The notes: generated by a model not told the origin, from the sequence alone. A stretch of DNA of 64,000 bases from Acetoanaerobium noterae (GCF_900168025.1 NZ_FUYN01000002.1:336343-400342), one strand, 5' to 3'. Positions 45,278-55,247 are shown, counted from the stretch's first letter. Program-made: numbers and translations.

Positions 45278-46123
45278 ATGAAATGGAAGGGAAGAGCTAA
45301 AAGCTCTAATGTTGAGGATAGAAGAGGAAGAGGCGTAGGAGGAGCTGCTATTGGCGGCTTGGGAGGCTTTGGCATCATCATAATGATTATCTATGCATTA
45401 CTAGGAGGAAATCCTGGAGACATAATGCAAAGCATAGATTCTGGTCAAACTCAAAATGTGCCTTATGAAGCTACTCAGGAAGAGGAAGAGCTTGCTGAAT
45501 TTGTGTCAGTTGTTTTAGCCGACACTGAGGTGGTATGGAATGATATCTTTGCTGATTTGGGCAAAGAATACAAGGAACCAAAGCTCGTTCTTTTTACTGG
45601 TAGCGTACAGTCAGCCTGCGGAGTAGCAGGAGCATCAACAGGGCCGTTTTACTGTCCAGGAGACAAAAATGTTTATATTGACCTTAGCTTTTACAACGAA
45701 CTAAAGACCCAGTTCAAAGCTCCAGGGGACTTTGCTATGGCCTATGTAATAGCTCATGAGGTGGGTCATCATATTCAAAATGAGCTTGGAATAATAGCTC
45801 AGATGGATGAAATTAGAGGAAAAGTGAGTAAGGAAGAGTACAACAAATACAATGTAAGGCTAGAACTGCAAGCAGATTATTTAGCAGGAGTTTGGGCTAA
45901 CCATGTTCAGGGACAAAATCTTTTAGAAGAAGGAGATTTAGAAGAAGCATTGACTGCAGCAAGCGCTGTAGGAGACGATAGAATACAGATGCAATCTCAA
46001 GGCTACGTAGTTCCAGATAGCTTTACTCACGGAACATCAGAGCAAAGAAAACGATGGTTTTATAAAGGCTATGAAGCAGGAGATTTAAGCCAGTGGGATA
46101 CCTTTGGTGCAAATGAACTATAA
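45278..46123 (+). CDS. Neutral zinc metallopeptidase (YpfJ family)
   Basis: This 281-residue membrane-anchored protein has the conserved N-terminus MKWKGRAKSSNVEDRRG and a single helix at about residues 21-43. An outside domain follows with the zinc motif HEVGHH (His160, Glu161, His164) and LELQADYLAG, which supplies the third ligand. It ends with the conserved SFTHGTSEQRKRWFYKGYE. The substrate is unknown. AAAGGAGGC precedes the ATG. The PfpI gene follows after 22 bases. Confidence 0.93.
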   Translation: MKWKGRAKSSNVEDRRGRGVGGAAIGGLGGFGIIIMIIYALLGGNPGDIMQSIDSGQTQNVPYEATQEEEELAEFVSVVLADTEVVWNDIFADLGKEYKEPKLVLFTGSVQSACGVAGASTGPFYCPGDKNVYIDLSFYNELKTQFKAPGDFAMAYVIAHEVGHHIQNELGIIAQMDEIRGKVSKEEYNKYNVRLELQADYLAGVWANHVQGQNLLEEGDLEEALTAASAVGDDRIQMQSQGYVVPDSFTHGTSEQRKRWFYKGYEAGDLSQWDTFGANEL

Positions 46124-46145
46124 TAGAAAAAGGAGAGATAGTAAA

Positions 46146-46646
46146 ATGAAAAAAGTAATGATATTAATTGAGAACCTTTTTGATGAGCAAGAGCTAATTT
46201 ATCCATATCATAGACTAAGAGAAGATTTTGAAGTCGTATTAGTAGGTAGTAAAAAAGATGAAGCATATAAGTCAAAAGCTGGCTTTAGTCTAAAATCAGA
46301 TTTAGCCTCTGAAGAAGTCAATCTGGAGGAGTATGAGGCTCTTTTTATACCAGGAGGATTTTCGCCGGATTATATGAGAAGAACAGAGGCAACAGTAAAT
46401 CTAGTAAAAATGTTCATAAAAACTGGCAAGCCTGTAGCTGCGATATGCCATGGACCATGGATGCTAGCGTCTGCAGATGCTATAAAAGATAAAGAAGTAA
46501 CTAGCTTTTTCTCCATAAAGGACGATATGATTCATGCTGGTGGAATATGGGTTGATAAGGAAGTAGTTGTATCAGATAATATTTTGACCTCTAGAAATCC
46601 AGGGGATTTGCCAGCACTTATGAAAAAATTTGTTGAAATGATTTGA
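46146..46646 (+). CDS. DJ-1/PfpI family protein
   Basis: This 166-residue protein has the flavodoxin-like fold of the DJ-1/PfpI superfamily. The nucleophile elbow AAICHGPWML contains Cys101 with His102, and FIPGGFSPDYMR is the other family signature. Members act as glyoxalases, deglycases or proteases; which applies cannot be read from the sequence. I start it at the ATG at 46146 with AAAGGAGAG upstream. It is likely co-transcribed with the metallopeptidase. Confidence 0.9.
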   Translation: MKKVMILIENLFDEQELIYPYHRLREDFEVVLVGSKKDEAYKSKAGFSLKSDLASEEVNLEEYEALFIPGGFSPDYMRRTEATVNLVKMFIKTGKPVAAICHGPWMLASADAIKDKEVTSFFSIKDDMIHAGGIWVDKEVVVSDNILTSRNPGDLPALMKKFVEMI

Positions 46647-46702
46647 TAAGAGATTATTTTTATAAAGATGGATTAAGAATCGCAAACTTTAATTATATTA
46701 AT

Positions 46703-46757
46703 AAAAACCGGCTTATTTTGATTTAGTAAAAGTCAAAATGAGCCGGTTTTTATTTTT
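46703..46757. terminator. Bidirectional terminator between PfpI and GNAT genes
   Basis: A 19-bp stem between 46703-46721 and 46733-46751 (core ACCGGCTTATTTTGA, one G-U pair) with flanking A and T tracts. Confidence 0.93.
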
Positions 46758-47328
46758 ATATAGTAGAGCCTAATGTTTTTTTCTTCATATCATAGCCTAG
46801 TTCATAGTAATGATTGTTATTAAAATCAAAATTTTTTATCACATCTAATCCAAGCTTTCTTGTATGAGCTTCGTAAGAGCGAGGATTGATATGATTTATA
46901 AAGGTAATCATAATAGGATATCTTTTTTCCATCTGCTGCCTAGAAAACTCGAATAAATTAGCAAGCACCTCGGTTCCTCTATAGGCTTTGTCTATGCATA
47001 TAGGTCCGTATTGATAAGAATTTTCTTTGCTAAGAACTTCTCCCAAATAAGTCGTACTAGGCAAATCCTCTATCATAAATTGGAACAAAGGCCACTTTGA
47101 CCAAAACTCCCACGACGCCGCCATCGCATATCCTACAATGCCTAATGAGTCGCAAGCGATGGCAAGTCCATTTTCTTTTTCTATTATTTCCTTAAACTGA
47201 TCATGTGTAAATAAGGTAGTGACAAACCCATCCTTCTTATCCTTTTCATCAATAGTGGATACGTGGTATTTCTGCTGGAGCCTTGCAACTGCTTCGATAT
47301 CATCAATAGTAGCATTTCTGTAAATCAT
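46756..47328 (-). CDS. GNAT family N-acetyltransferase
   Basis: This 190-residue acetyltransferase begins MIYRNATIDDIEAVARLQ. The acetyl-CoA loop region is GPICIDKAYRGTEVLANL, and ITFINHINPRSYEAHTRKLGLDV is the late strand-helix unit. I start it at 47328 because AGGGAG lies 9 bases upstream; an in-frame ATG at 47337 directly abuts that site. Substrate unknown. Confidence 0.87.
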   Translation of the reverse strand: MIYRNATIDDIEAVARLQQKYHVSTIDEKDKKDGFVTTLFTHDQFKEIIEKENGLAIACDSLGIVGYAMAASWEFWSKWPLFQFMIEDLPSTTYLGEVLSKENSYQYGPICIDKAYRGTEVLANLFEFSRQQMEKRYPIMITFINHINPRSYEAHTRKLGLDVIKNFDFNNNHYYELGYDMKKKTLGSTI

Positions 47329-47536
47329 AAGGTGCATCTCCCTTCGCGTATGAAAATTAAATATACATAATACCTTATAATAATTATACTTTAAAACTAA
47401 ATGAAAAATAGAGATTTATTAAAATTAGATTATAAAAAAGCTTTTGATAAATAGTGAAGAATAAAATGGATACATGACATTTAAATTAAAACATAAATGC
47501 ATAAAACAATAATTACGTATTTTAGCTAAAATTAAA

Positions 47537-47572
47537 TTACCTATAGTTCGGATTAATACGAACTATAGGTAA
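47537..47572. repeat. Perfect 14-bp inverted repeat between GNAT and permease genes
   Basis: TTACCTATAGTTCG (47537-47550) and its exact complement (47559-47572) enclose GATTAATA. It lies 210 bases upstream of the GNAT start (minus strand) and 100 bases upstream of the guanine riboswitch. No T-run follows on the plus strand. It could be an operator, or the terminator of an unseen short minus-strand transcript. Confidence 0.5.
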
Positions 47573-47670
47573 TAAAAAATTGAAAAATATATGAAAAAAC
47601 ACTTGATTTATTATTATATATCCTTTAAAATTAAATCATGAATATTAAAAGACGAATAATAAAGTAAAAA

Positions 47671-47740
47671 AGCCTGATATAATCCGGTAATATGGTCCGG
47701 AGTTTCTACAAAAAGCCGTAAACTTTTTACTATTGGGTGA
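47671..47740 (+). promoter_or_regulatory. Purine riboswitch (guanine class), permease leader
   Basis: P1 is CCTGATA (47673-47679) with TATTGGG (47731-47737). P2 is CCGG/CCGG around TAATATGGT. P3 is AAAAAG/CTTTTT around CCGTAAA, with the TATGG/CCGTA loop contact. The core AGTTTCTAC is present. The base before the 3' P1 strand is C (47730), hence guanine or hypoxanthine rather than adenine. No clear terminator lies between it and the start at 47805, so control may be at translation. Confidence 0.93.
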
Positions 47741-47804
47741 GGGTAACAAATGGAGCAAGGTGGGCTCTCATGTTCATCATCATTCAAAATTCAGGAGGTA
47801 TGAA

Positions 47805-49136
47805 ATGGATATTGCAAATCAGGCACCAAAAGGCTTCTTAGAAAGAACCTTTAAGCTGTCAGAGCACAACACAGATGTAAAAACAGAAGTACTAGCAGGT
47901 ATCACAACATTTATGACTATGGCGTACATATTGGTAGTAAACCCTATGATTCTTGCTGATGCAGGAATGGATAAAGGGGCAGTATTCGTAGCTACAGCAC
48001 TTGCAGCAGCTATTGCGACCTTTGTTATGGGATTCTTGGCAAACTACCCTTTTGCACTAGCTCCAGGAATGGGACTAAATGCATTCTTTGCTTATACTGT
48101 TGTACTTGGTATGGGTTATACTTGGCAATTTGCACTTATGGCAGTATTTATTGAAGGTATTATCTTTATTATCTTAACATTCTTTAACGTCAGAGAAAAA
48201 ATTATAGATGCCATACCGCTAGGACTTAAAAACGCAGTTAGTGCTGGTATCGGATTATTCATCGCATTTATAGGACTTGCAAATGTAGGAATAGTACAGG
48301 CCGGTGGAGCTATTCTTTCAGTAGGAAATCTTCGTGAGCCGCTTATAGTACTTAGTTTATTCGGACTTTTAGTAACAGCTGGACTTCTTTCTAGAAATAT
48401 TAAAGGAGCTTTCCTAATAGGAATGCTAGTTACTACAGTAATAGGTATGGTTACAGGACTTGTTGCTCTTCCTTCAGGACTTGCATCTGCTCCTCCATCA
48501 CTTAAGCCTATATTCGGAGCTTTCCTTCAAGCTGACAAAGCTCAGATATTTGGACCAGAAATGGCTATCATCGTATTTACTTTCTTATTCGTAGATTTAT
48601 TTGATACAGTAGGATGCCTAGTAGGTCTTGCAGCAAAAACTGACATGCTAGACGAAAATGGCAAGCTTCCTAAAGCTAAGCAAGCTCTATTTGCAGATGC
48701 AATAGGAACTACAGTAGGAGCTGTACTTGGAACTTCAACTGTAACTACATTTGTAGAGAGTGCTTCAGGAATGTCTGAAGGCGGAAGAACAGGACTTACG
48801 GCTGTCGTTACCGGAATGCTTTTCTTAGCTTCATTATTATTTTCACCTATCTTCATAGCGATTCCATCTCAAGCTACTGCACCAGTACTTATTCTGGTTG
48901 GGGTAATGATGGCATCATCTATGCTGAAAATAGATTTCCACGATATGACAGAGGCTATTCCGGCTTTCTTAACTATCGTAATGATGCCTCTTGCATACTC
49001 AATAGCTGAAGGTATCTTGTTTGGAGTAGTATCATTTGCTATCATCAAGCTGATTGCTGGCAAAGGAAAATCTGTAACACCTGCCCTTTATGTACTGGCA
49101 CTATTGTTCATAGCAAAAGTAATACTAGCAGGCTAA
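47805..49136 (+). CDS. pbuG: NCS2-family guanine/hypoxanthine permease (AzgA/PbuG type)
   Basis: This 443-residue permease has 12 or more helices and the AzgA-type motifs TFMTMAYILVVNP, APGMGLNAFFAYTV and DLFDTVGCLVGLA, with TTFVESASG as substrate-site segment. It brings purine bases into the cell with protons. I start it at 47805 (MDIANQ) with AGGAGG 5 bases upstream. A TTG 72 bases earlier falls inside the riboswitch and is not credible. The guanine riboswitch upstream supports the substrate call. Confidence 0.92.
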   Translation: MDIANQAPKGFLERTFKLSEHNTDVKTEVLAGITTFMTMAYILVVNPMILADAGMDKGAVFVATALAAAIATFVMGFLANYPFALAPGMGLNAFFAYTVVLGMGYTWQFALMAVFIEGIIFIILTFFNVREKIIDAIPLGLKNAVSAGIGLFIAFIGLANVGIVQAGGAILSVGNLREPLIVLSLFGLLVTAGLLSRNIKGAFLIGMLVTTVIGMVTGLVALPSGLASAPPSLKPIFGAFLQADKAQIFGPEMAIIVFTFLFVDLFDTVGCLVGLAAKTDMLDENGKLPKAKQALFADAIGTTVGAVLGTSTVTTFVESASGMSEGGRTGLTAVVTGMLFLASLLFSPIFIAIPSQATAPVLILVGVMMASSMLKIDFHDMTEAIPAFLTIVMMPLAYSIAEGILFGVVSFAIIKLIAGKGKSVTPALYVLALLFIAKVILAG

Positions 49137-49154
49137 ACTAATTAAATACAAAAT

Positions 49155-49184
49155 CCCACCTGATTCTCGAGGTGGGCTTTTTTT
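49155..49184 (+). terminator. Terminator after the permease gene
   Basis: CCCACCT (49155-49161) pairs with AGGTGGG (49170-49176), followed by seven T residues. Confidence 0.9.
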
Positions 49185-49236
49185 CACAAAAAATCTATGA
49201 AAATTAACTAATTTTGTAAATTTTGAGGAGGATGTT

Positions 49237-49725
49237 ATGAAAGTATCTGTTGTTATGGGATCTGTATCTGATTTTGATTCACTAAAGGAAATGCTGGATT
49301 TTTTCAAAGAAATGGACATCGAGGTGAGTCTTAGAGCGCTATCTGCTCACAGAACACCAGGAGAGCTTATAGAATATCTTACAGAAATGGAAAATGAAGT
49401 TGAAGTATTCATAGCAGCAGCAGGAAAAGCAGCTCACCTTCCGGGAGTAGTAGCATCAAAAACCTTAAAGCCAGTTATAGGTATTCCAGTAAAAGCTTCA
49501 ACCCTTGATGGACTAGATGCACTACTTTCAATAGTTCAGATGCCAAAGGGTGTACCAGTAGCGACAGTTGCAATAGACGGTTCACTTAACGCAGGAATTC
49601 TTGCGGCTCAGATTATAGCGCTTAAGGATGAAAAAACAGCTGCAAAATTAAAAGAATACAAAAACAAAATGAGACTAGAGGTACTTTCTAAAGAACAAGA
49701 TCTATTAAAAAGCAAAGGATACTAA
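49237..49725 (+). CDS. purE: 5-(carboxyamino)imidazole ribonucleotide mutase (PurE)
   Basis: This 162-residue enzyme moves the carboxyl group within the purine precursor to give CAIR. Motifs are GSVSDFDSL, SAHRTP and the AAHLPGVVAS loop with GIPVKAS. It is the first gene of the purine operon. purK is absent from the operon, so it is either elsewhere or the enzyme uses AIR and CO2 directly; the sequence alone does not settle this. GAGGAGG precedes the ATG. No riboswitch or PurR box is seen in the 100-base upstream gap. Confidence 0.94.
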   Translation: MKVSVVMGSVSDFDSLKEMLDFFKEMDIEVSLRALSAHRTPGELIEYLTEMENEVEVFIAAAGKAAHLPGVVASKTLKPVIGIPVKASTLDGLDALLSIVQMPKGVPVATVAIDGSLNAGILAAQIIALKDEKTAAKLKEYKNKMRLEVLSKEQDLLKSKGY

Positions 49726-49805
49726 AATCCTATAATTACGAAATTGAGCGAGATTATTAATCTTTTAAACTATATTTTAAAATTATAATACTGGAGGAAT
49801 ATATT

Positions 49806-50501
49806 ATGAAAATGTTATATGAAGGAAAAGCTAAACAGGTATTTTTAACAGAAAATCCAAATGAGTATATAGTTCACTATAAAGACGATGCAACAGCATT
49901 TAACGGAGAGAAAAAAGACCAGCTTGCAGGAAAAGGACAGCTTAACAATGCGATATCTAGTCACATTTTCACTATGCTTAATGAAAAAGGCATCAAAACT
50001 CACTTCATAAAGCAAATCGACGAAAGAGATATGCTAGTAAAAAAAGTAACTATTCTTCCACTAGAGGTTATAATTAGAAATATAAGCGCAGGATCTATGG
50101 CGAAAAGATTAGACCTAAAAGAAGGTATTGCATTTGAAACTCCAATCTTTGAATTCTGCTACAAGAGAGATGACCTAGGTGATCCACTAATTAACGATGA
50201 TCATGCTATTGCACTAGGAATAGTTACTAGAGAAGAAGTAGAGTTTATAAAGCAAGAGACATTTAAAATAAATGAAATTCTTAAAGATTTTTTTATGAAA
50301 GCAAATCTAAAGCTTGTTGATTTCAAAATCGAATATGGAAAAACAGAAGACGGTGAGATTATCCTTGCAGATGAGATTTCTCCTGATACTTGCAGATTAT
50401 GGGATAAGGATACAGATAAAAAGCTTGATAAGGATAGATTTAGAAGAGATTTAGGTTCTGTTATTGAAGGTTACCAAGAAGTATTAGAAAGGATTAAATA
50501 A
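49806..50501 (+). CDS. purC: SAICAR synthetase (PurC)
   Basis: This 231-residue enzyme joins aspartate to CAIR using ATP. Visible motifs are YEGKAKQVF at the start, [20 protein letters not shown]-like [10 protein letters not shown], and the late [12 protein letters not shown]. Length is normal. CTGGAGGA precedes the ATG. purF follows after 2 bases. Confidence 0.96.
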   Translation: MKMLYEGKAKQVFLTENPNEYIVHYKDDATAFNGEKKDQLAGKGQLNNAISSHIFTMLNEKGIKTHFIKQIDERDMLVKKVTILPLEVIIRNISAGSMAKRLDLKEGIAFETPIFEFCYKRDDLGDPLINDDHAIALGIVTREEVEFIKQETFKINEILKDFFMKANLKLVDFKIEYGKTEDGEIILADEISPDTCRLWDKDTDKKLDKDRFRRDLGSVIEGYQEVLERIK

Positions 50502-50503
50502 TT

Positions 50504-51847
50504 ATGTGCGGAATCGTAGGGGTATATTCTAACGAACCAGTAGTAAGAGATTTATTTTATGCACTCAACACTCTTCAGCATAGAGGACAGGAAAGCTGCG
50601 GAATAGCAGTTTCAGATGACAAAGATATCAGCTGTCATAAAGGAATGGGACTAGTTCAAGAGGTATTTAGAGAAGAAAATATTCAAAATATGAACGGCAA
50701 TATAGGAATAGGACATGTACGCTACTCTACAGCAGGAGGAAGCTACGAATATAACACTCAGCCACTGCTTGGATTTTCAAAAGGCAAGAGAATAGCAATC
50801 GCTCATAATGGAAACTTAATAAACAATCAACTACTTAAGACAAGGCTAGAAGAAGATGGAATGATGTTCCAGACTACTATAGATTCAGAGGTTATTCTTT
50901 ATCTTATATCTAGATACTACAACGGAAATATGCTAGATGCAGTTAAAAAAACTATGGATCTTATAAAAGGAGCGTACTCTCTTGTAGTAATGCTAAAAGA
51001 CAAAATGGTAGCAGTAAGAGACCCATACGGCTTTAGACCACTAGTTATGGGAAGACGTGGAGATGACTATATTTTCGCTTCGGAAACAGGGGTAATAGAT
51101 GTACTAGGTGGAGAATATATCAGAGATTTAGAGCCTGGAGAGATAGTAATAGTAAAGGACAATAAAATGGAGTCCCATATGTACGAACACAAGGCTCCTA
51201 TGTCGACTTGTATATTTGAGCATATTTATTTTGCTAGACCAGATGCAACAATAGATGGACTAAATGCTTACTCATTCAGAGTAAAAACAGGAGAAATCTT
51301 AGCAAAGGAAAGCCCAGTCGATGCAGATGTAATTGTTCCAGTTCCGGACTCAGGCTGGCCAGGAGCTATAGGTTTTTCAAGTAAATCTGGCATCCCTATA
51401 ATGGAAGGGCTAGTAAAAAATCGCTACATGGGAAGAACCTTTATCAAGCCGACTCAAAGAGAGCGTGAAATAGCAGTAAAACTAAAGCTAAACCCTATAG
51501 TAGACGTAGTAAAAGGCAAAAAAGTAGTCCTGGTTGATGACTCAATAGTAAGAGGAACTACTTCTAAAAGACTAATAGAGAGCCTAAGAGCAGCAGGAGC
51601 AAAAGAGGTTCATATGAGAATCACATCTCCTCCAGTTACTCATTCATGCTACTTTGGAATAGATACTCCTAGAAGAAAAAACTTAATAGCAGCTCACAGT
51701 ACAGTGCAGGAAATCTGTGACAATATAGGCGCTGATTCACTAGGCTTTATATCTATAGATGCCCTAAGAGAAGCGGCAGGACCAGAGTTCAAATTTTGCA
51801 AGGCTTGCTTTGATGGAAAGTATCCGCTTGACCCTTGCGTACTATAA
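50504..51847 (+). CDS. purF: Amidophosphoribosyltransferase (PurF)
   Basis: This 447-residue enzyme makes phosphoribosylamine from PRPP and glutamine, the first committed step. The glutaminase nucleophile is Cys2 (MCGIVGVY); there is no propeptide, unlike in Bacillus. The PRPP site is VVLVDDSIVRGTTS. Cysteines in STCIFEH, HSCYFG and FCKACFDG correspond to the four ligands of the structural 4Fe-4S cluster, which is oxygen-sensitive and fits an anaerobe. It is coupled to purC. Confidence 0.96.
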   Translation: MCGIVGVYSNEPVVRDLFYALNTLQHRGQESCGIAVSDDKDISCHKGMGLVQEVFREENIQNMNGNIGIGHVRYSTAGGSYEYNTQPLLGFSKGKRIAIAHNGNLINNQLLKTRLEEDGMMFQTTIDSEVILYLISRYYNGNMLDAVKKTMDLIKGAYSLVVMLKDKMVAVRDPYGFRPLVMGRRGDDYIFASETGVIDVLGGEYIRDLEPGEIVIVKDNKMESHMYEHKAPMSTCIFEHIYFARPDATIDGLNAYSFRVKTGEILAKESPVDADVIVPVPDSGWPGAIGFSSKSGIPIMEGLVKNRYMGRTFIKPTQREREIAVKLKLNPIVDVVKGKKVVLVDDSIVRGTTSKRLIESLRAAGAKEVHMRITSPPVTHSCYFGIDTPRRKNLIAAHSTVQEICDNIGADSLGFISIDALREAAGPEFKFCKACFDGKYPLDPCVL

Positions 51848-51886
51848 ATAATATTAAAAATACCCATTAAAAAATTGGAGGATATC

Positions 51887-52933
51887 ATGGAAAAGTTAAC
51901 CTATGCAGCATCAGGAGTCGATATTGACGAAGGCAATCGCGCCGTACAGCTAATGAAAAGCAAGGTAGCATCTACCTACACTAGCGCAGTGGTAGGAGAT
52001 TTGGGAGCTTTTTCTGGAGGATTTTCATTAAAAGATTTTAAGCATATGGAGGAACCTGTGTTACTTGCGGCTACAGACGGTGTGGGAACAAAGCTCATCA
52101 TAGCTCAGATGATGGACAAGCACCACAGCGTAGGGCAAGACCTAGTTGCTATGTGTGTCAATGACCTTATTTGCCAAGGTGCAAAGCCACTATTTTTCCT
52201 AGATTATGTAGCTACAGGCAAAGTAAATGCAGAAAAAATAGCAAACATAGTTGGCGGAATAGCTGACGGCTGTAAGATGGCAGACTGCTCGCTAATAGGT
52301 GGAGAAACTGCAGAAATGCCTGATATGTACACAGAAGATGAATATGATTTAGCTGGGTTTGCAGTAGGAATAGCGGACAAAGCAAAAATTTTAGATGGTT
52401 CTAGAGTAAAAGAAGGAGATGTAGTTATAGGACTTGCATCTAGTGGACTTCACAGTAATGGCTACTCCCTGGCTAGAAAGCTTTTCTTTGACCATTTAGG
52501 ACTAAATATAAATGATAAGATAAATACTAGCATCAGAACTATAGGTGACTTACTGCTAGTACCTACTAAAATCTACGTAAAAACGATTATGGACATATTA
52601 GAAAAATATGACATCAAGGCTATAGCTCATATCACAGGTGGAGGACTCCTTGAAAACGTACCTAGAGTACTGCCAGATGACCTAGATGTATACATCAACA
52701 AAGGCTCATGGAATATGCCAGAGATATACAAAGAAATTCTAGCTCTAGACAAAATAGAAGAAAAAGAACTCTACAAAAGCTTTAACATGGGTATAGGAAT
52801 GGTAGTAGTAGTAAACAAGGAAGAAGCAAAAACTATACTTGACCACATCAATGAAAATAGCTGGGACGACGCTTTTATCATCGGAACTGTAGAAAAAGGC
52901 AGTAAAAAGGTGATTTTAAATGGAAACATCTAA
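51887..52933 (+). CDS. purM: AIR synthetase (PurM)
   Basis: This 348-residue enzyme cyclises FGAM to aminoimidazole ribonucleotide. Motifs are LAATDGVGTKL, GQDLVAMCVNDL and GGETAEMPDMY, with the late ITGGGLLENVPR. I start at the ATG at 51887 with GGAGG upstream (51877-51881) instead of an upstream TTG. It overlaps purN by 14 bases. Confidence 0.96.
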   Translation: MEKLTYAASGVDIDEGNRAVQLMKSKVASTYTSAVVGDLGAFSGGFSLKDFKHMEEPVLLAATDGVGTKLIIAQMMDKHHSVGQDLVAMCVNDLICQGAKPLFFLDYVATGKVNAEKIANIVGGIADGCKMADCSLIGGETAEMPDMYTEDEYDLAGFAVGIADKAKILDGSRVKEGDVVIGLASSGLHSNGYSLARKLFFDHLGLNINDKINTSIRTIGDLLLVPTKIYVKTIMDILEKYDIKAIAHITGGGLLENVPRVLPDDLDVYINKGSWNMPEIYKEILALDKIEEKELYKSFNMGIGMVVVVNKEEAKTILDHINENSWDDAFIIGTVEKGSKKVILNGNI

Positions 52934-53504
52934 AGACCAGATGCAAAAATTAAAGCTAGCAGTTTTAGTTTCTGGCTCAGGAACAAATCTTCAGTCTCTT
53001 ATTGATGCCCAGAAGGAAGGCTACTTTAATTCTGAAATAGCACTAGTCGTATCAAATAAAGCCTCTGCCTATGGACTGACAAGAGCTGAAAATGCTGAGA
53101 TAAAAGCGCTAGTTATAAAGTCAGATAAGGAGCTGCTAGATACTCTGCTAGAAAATGAAATCGACCTAATAGTACTAGCTGGATATCTAAAAGTAATCAG
53201 CCCAGAGCTTATAAATGCTTACGAAAATAAAATAATAAACATCCATCCATCCCTGCTTCCAGAATATGGAGGTCATGGGATGTATGGGCTACATGTTCAC
53301 GAAAAAGTATTTGCTGACAAAAAAGACCAAACAGGAGCTACAGTGCACTATGTGACAGCTCAGGTAGATGAAGGACCGATTATAATTCAGAAAAAACTAA
53401 GAGTAGACTACGATGTAATTAAATCTCCTGAAGAGCTTCAGCGAGCAGTTCTTATAATTGAACATGAAATATTAAAAGAAGCTATCAAAATAGTTGAAAC
53501 TTAA
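52920..53504 (+). CDS. purN: Phosphoribosylglycinamide formyltransferase (PurN)
   Basis: This 194-residue enzyme formylates GAR with 10-formyltetrahydrofolate. It shows VLVSGSGTNLQSL, the catalytic NIHPSLLP with Asn and His, GATVHYVTAQVDEGPII and Asp of the last motif. Its start lies inside purM, with AAGGTGA upstream. A 228-base AT-rich gap separates it from purH, in which I see no clear promoter, riboswitch or gene. Confidence 0.95.
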   Translation: METSKDQMQKLKLAVLVSGSGTNLQSLIDAQKEGYFNSEIALVVSNKASAYGLTRAENAEIKALVIKSDKELLDTLLENEIDLIVLAGYLKVISPELINAYENKIINIHPSLLPEYGGHGMYGLHVHEKVFADKKDQTGATVHYVTAQVDEGPIIIQKKLRVDYDVIKSPEELQRAVLIIEHEILKEAIKIVET

Positions 53505-53732
53505 ACATAAATATTAAATAATTATTTAAAATAAAACAACTTATTAATGAACAATATCCTAATGAAAAACTTAAATATAATAAAAAATGTTATTTAAAAA
53601 AAACAAATCTTAATAATTAAGTTTATAATTTTATATATAAAGTTATAAGCTGTTTAACTCTTGGAAATAAGTAAGCTGTGTTAATTTATATAAATCTATA
53701 TCAAAAATTTAAAATACACAATGAGGTGAGAT

Positions 53733-55247
53733 ATGAAGGCTCTAATAAGTGTAACTGACAAGACCGGAATTGCAGACTTTGCCCTTGGACTAGAAAAATT
53801 TGGCTATGAAATAGTATCTACTGGTGGAACTTTGAAAGTTTTACTAGACGCTGGAGTAAAAGCTATATCAATAGATGAGCTTACTGGATTTCCAGAAATG
53901 CTAGACGGAAGAGTGAAGACCCTTCACCCAAAGGTTCATGGAGGAATCCTACATATCAGAGCAAATGAAACCCATGTAGCTACAGTAAAAGAGCATGGAA
54001 TCGACCCGATAGACATGGTAGTAGTAAACCTATACGACTTCGAAGGCACCCTAAAATCAGGCAAGCCTCACGATGAAATAGTAGAAAATATAGATATCGG
54101 CGGCCCATCTATGATTAGATCAGCTGCTAAAAACTATAAAGATGTAGCAGTAGTAACTGACCCAAAAGATTATGAAGAAATATTAGAAAGACTATCAAAT
54201 AAAACCCTAGATGAAGCCTACAAAAGAAAACTAGCTTACAAAGCCTTCTCGCTTACTGGATACTACGATGCCATGATAGGCAGATATTTTGCTGGGCTAG
54301 AAAATGAAATCTTCCCAGAAAGAACAGCTATAGGCTTACTAAAGGAATCATCTCTTCGCTACGGAGAAAACCCTCACCAAAACGCAGCAGTTTATGAGGA
54401 TGCTATGACTACTAGCCTTATGACAGGTATGACTCAGCTTCATGGCAAGGAGCTTTCATTTAACAACCTAAACGACCTAAACACTGCGCTAGAGCTAGCT
54501 AGTGAATTTGAAGAGCCAGCTGTAGCAGTAATCAAACATGCAACTCCGTGTGCAGCAGCTATAGGAGGCACTATCTATGAAGCCTTTGTAAGAGCTTATG
54601 AGGCCGACAAAGTTTCAATATATGGCGGAATAGTAGCTATGAACAAAGAAATGGATGCAGAAACGGCAACTGCCATGGATGAAATCTTCTTAGAAATAGT
54701 TGCCGCACCTTCATATAGTGAGCAGGCCCTAGAAATACTTAAGAAAAAGAAAAATCTAAGAATCTTAGTTATAAACTTTAACAATAAAAAATCAGCCCTT
54801 GATGTAAAATTCACTAGCGGAAAAGTATTAATCCAAGAAACAGACAATCTAAACTACGAAAAGCTAGAGACAGTTACAACTACTGCTCCTACTAAGGCTC
54901 AGCTAGATGATTTGAAATTTGCCATGATAGTATGTAAACATGTGAAATCTAATGCTATAGTAATAGCAAAGGATGGTGCAACGGTAGCTATCAGTGGTGG
55001 ACAGACATCTAGAATCTGGGCACTTCAAAATGCAATCAGAAATAACCCAGACAAAGACTTTACAGGATGCAGTCTAGCATCTGATGCATTCTTCCCATTT
55101 GATGACTGTGTGACCTTGTCAGCAGAGCATGGCATAGCGGCTATCATGCAGCCAGGTGGAGCAGGAAGAGATCAAGATAGCATAGATGCCTGCAACAAAT
55201 CAGGAATAGCCATGGTATTTACAGGAACTCGTCACTTTAAGCACTAG
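53733..55247 (+). CDS. purH: Bifunctional AICAR transformylase/IMP cyclohydrolase (PurH)
   Basis: This 504-residue enzyme does the last two steps to IMP. The N-terminal MGS-like cyclohydrolase spans about residues 1-195 (LISVTDKTGI, STGGT, GRVKTLHPKVHGG). The transformylase follows, with the KH pair in VIKHATPCAAA and the end PGGAGRDQDSIDACN. The family's usual KHxNPCG reads KHATPCA here, but the catalytic Lys-His is kept. GAGGTGAG precedes the ATG. Confidence 0.95.
   Translation: MKALISVTDKTGIADFALGLEKFGYEIVSTGGTLKVLLDAGVKAISIDELTGFPEMLDGRVKTLHPKVHGGILHIRANETHVATVKEHGIDPIDMVVVNLYDFEGTLKSGKPHDEIVENIDIGGPSMIRSAAKNYKDVAVVTDPKDYEEILERLSNKTLDEAYKRKLAYKAFSLTGYYDAMIGRYFAGLENEIFPERTAIGLLKESSLRYGENPHQNAAVYEDAMTTSLMTGMTQLHGKELSFNNLNDLNTALELASEFEEPAVAVIKHATPCAAAIGGTIYEAFVRAYEADKVSIYGGIVAMNKEMDAETATAMDEIFLEIVAAPSYSEQALEILKKKKNLRILVINFNNKKSALDVKFTSGKVLIQETDNLNYEKLETVTTTAPTKAQLDDLKFAMIVCKHVKSNAIVIAKDGATVAISGGQTSRIWALQNAIRNNPDKDFTGCSLASDAFFPFDDCVTLSAEHGIAAIMQPGGAGRDQDSIDACNKSGIAMVFTGTRHFKH

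Noticed and set aside
47733-47804. N-terminal extension of the permease from a TTG at 47733
   Set aside because: It would start inside P1 of the riboswitch. The ATG at 47805 has AGGAGG and gives the normal family start.
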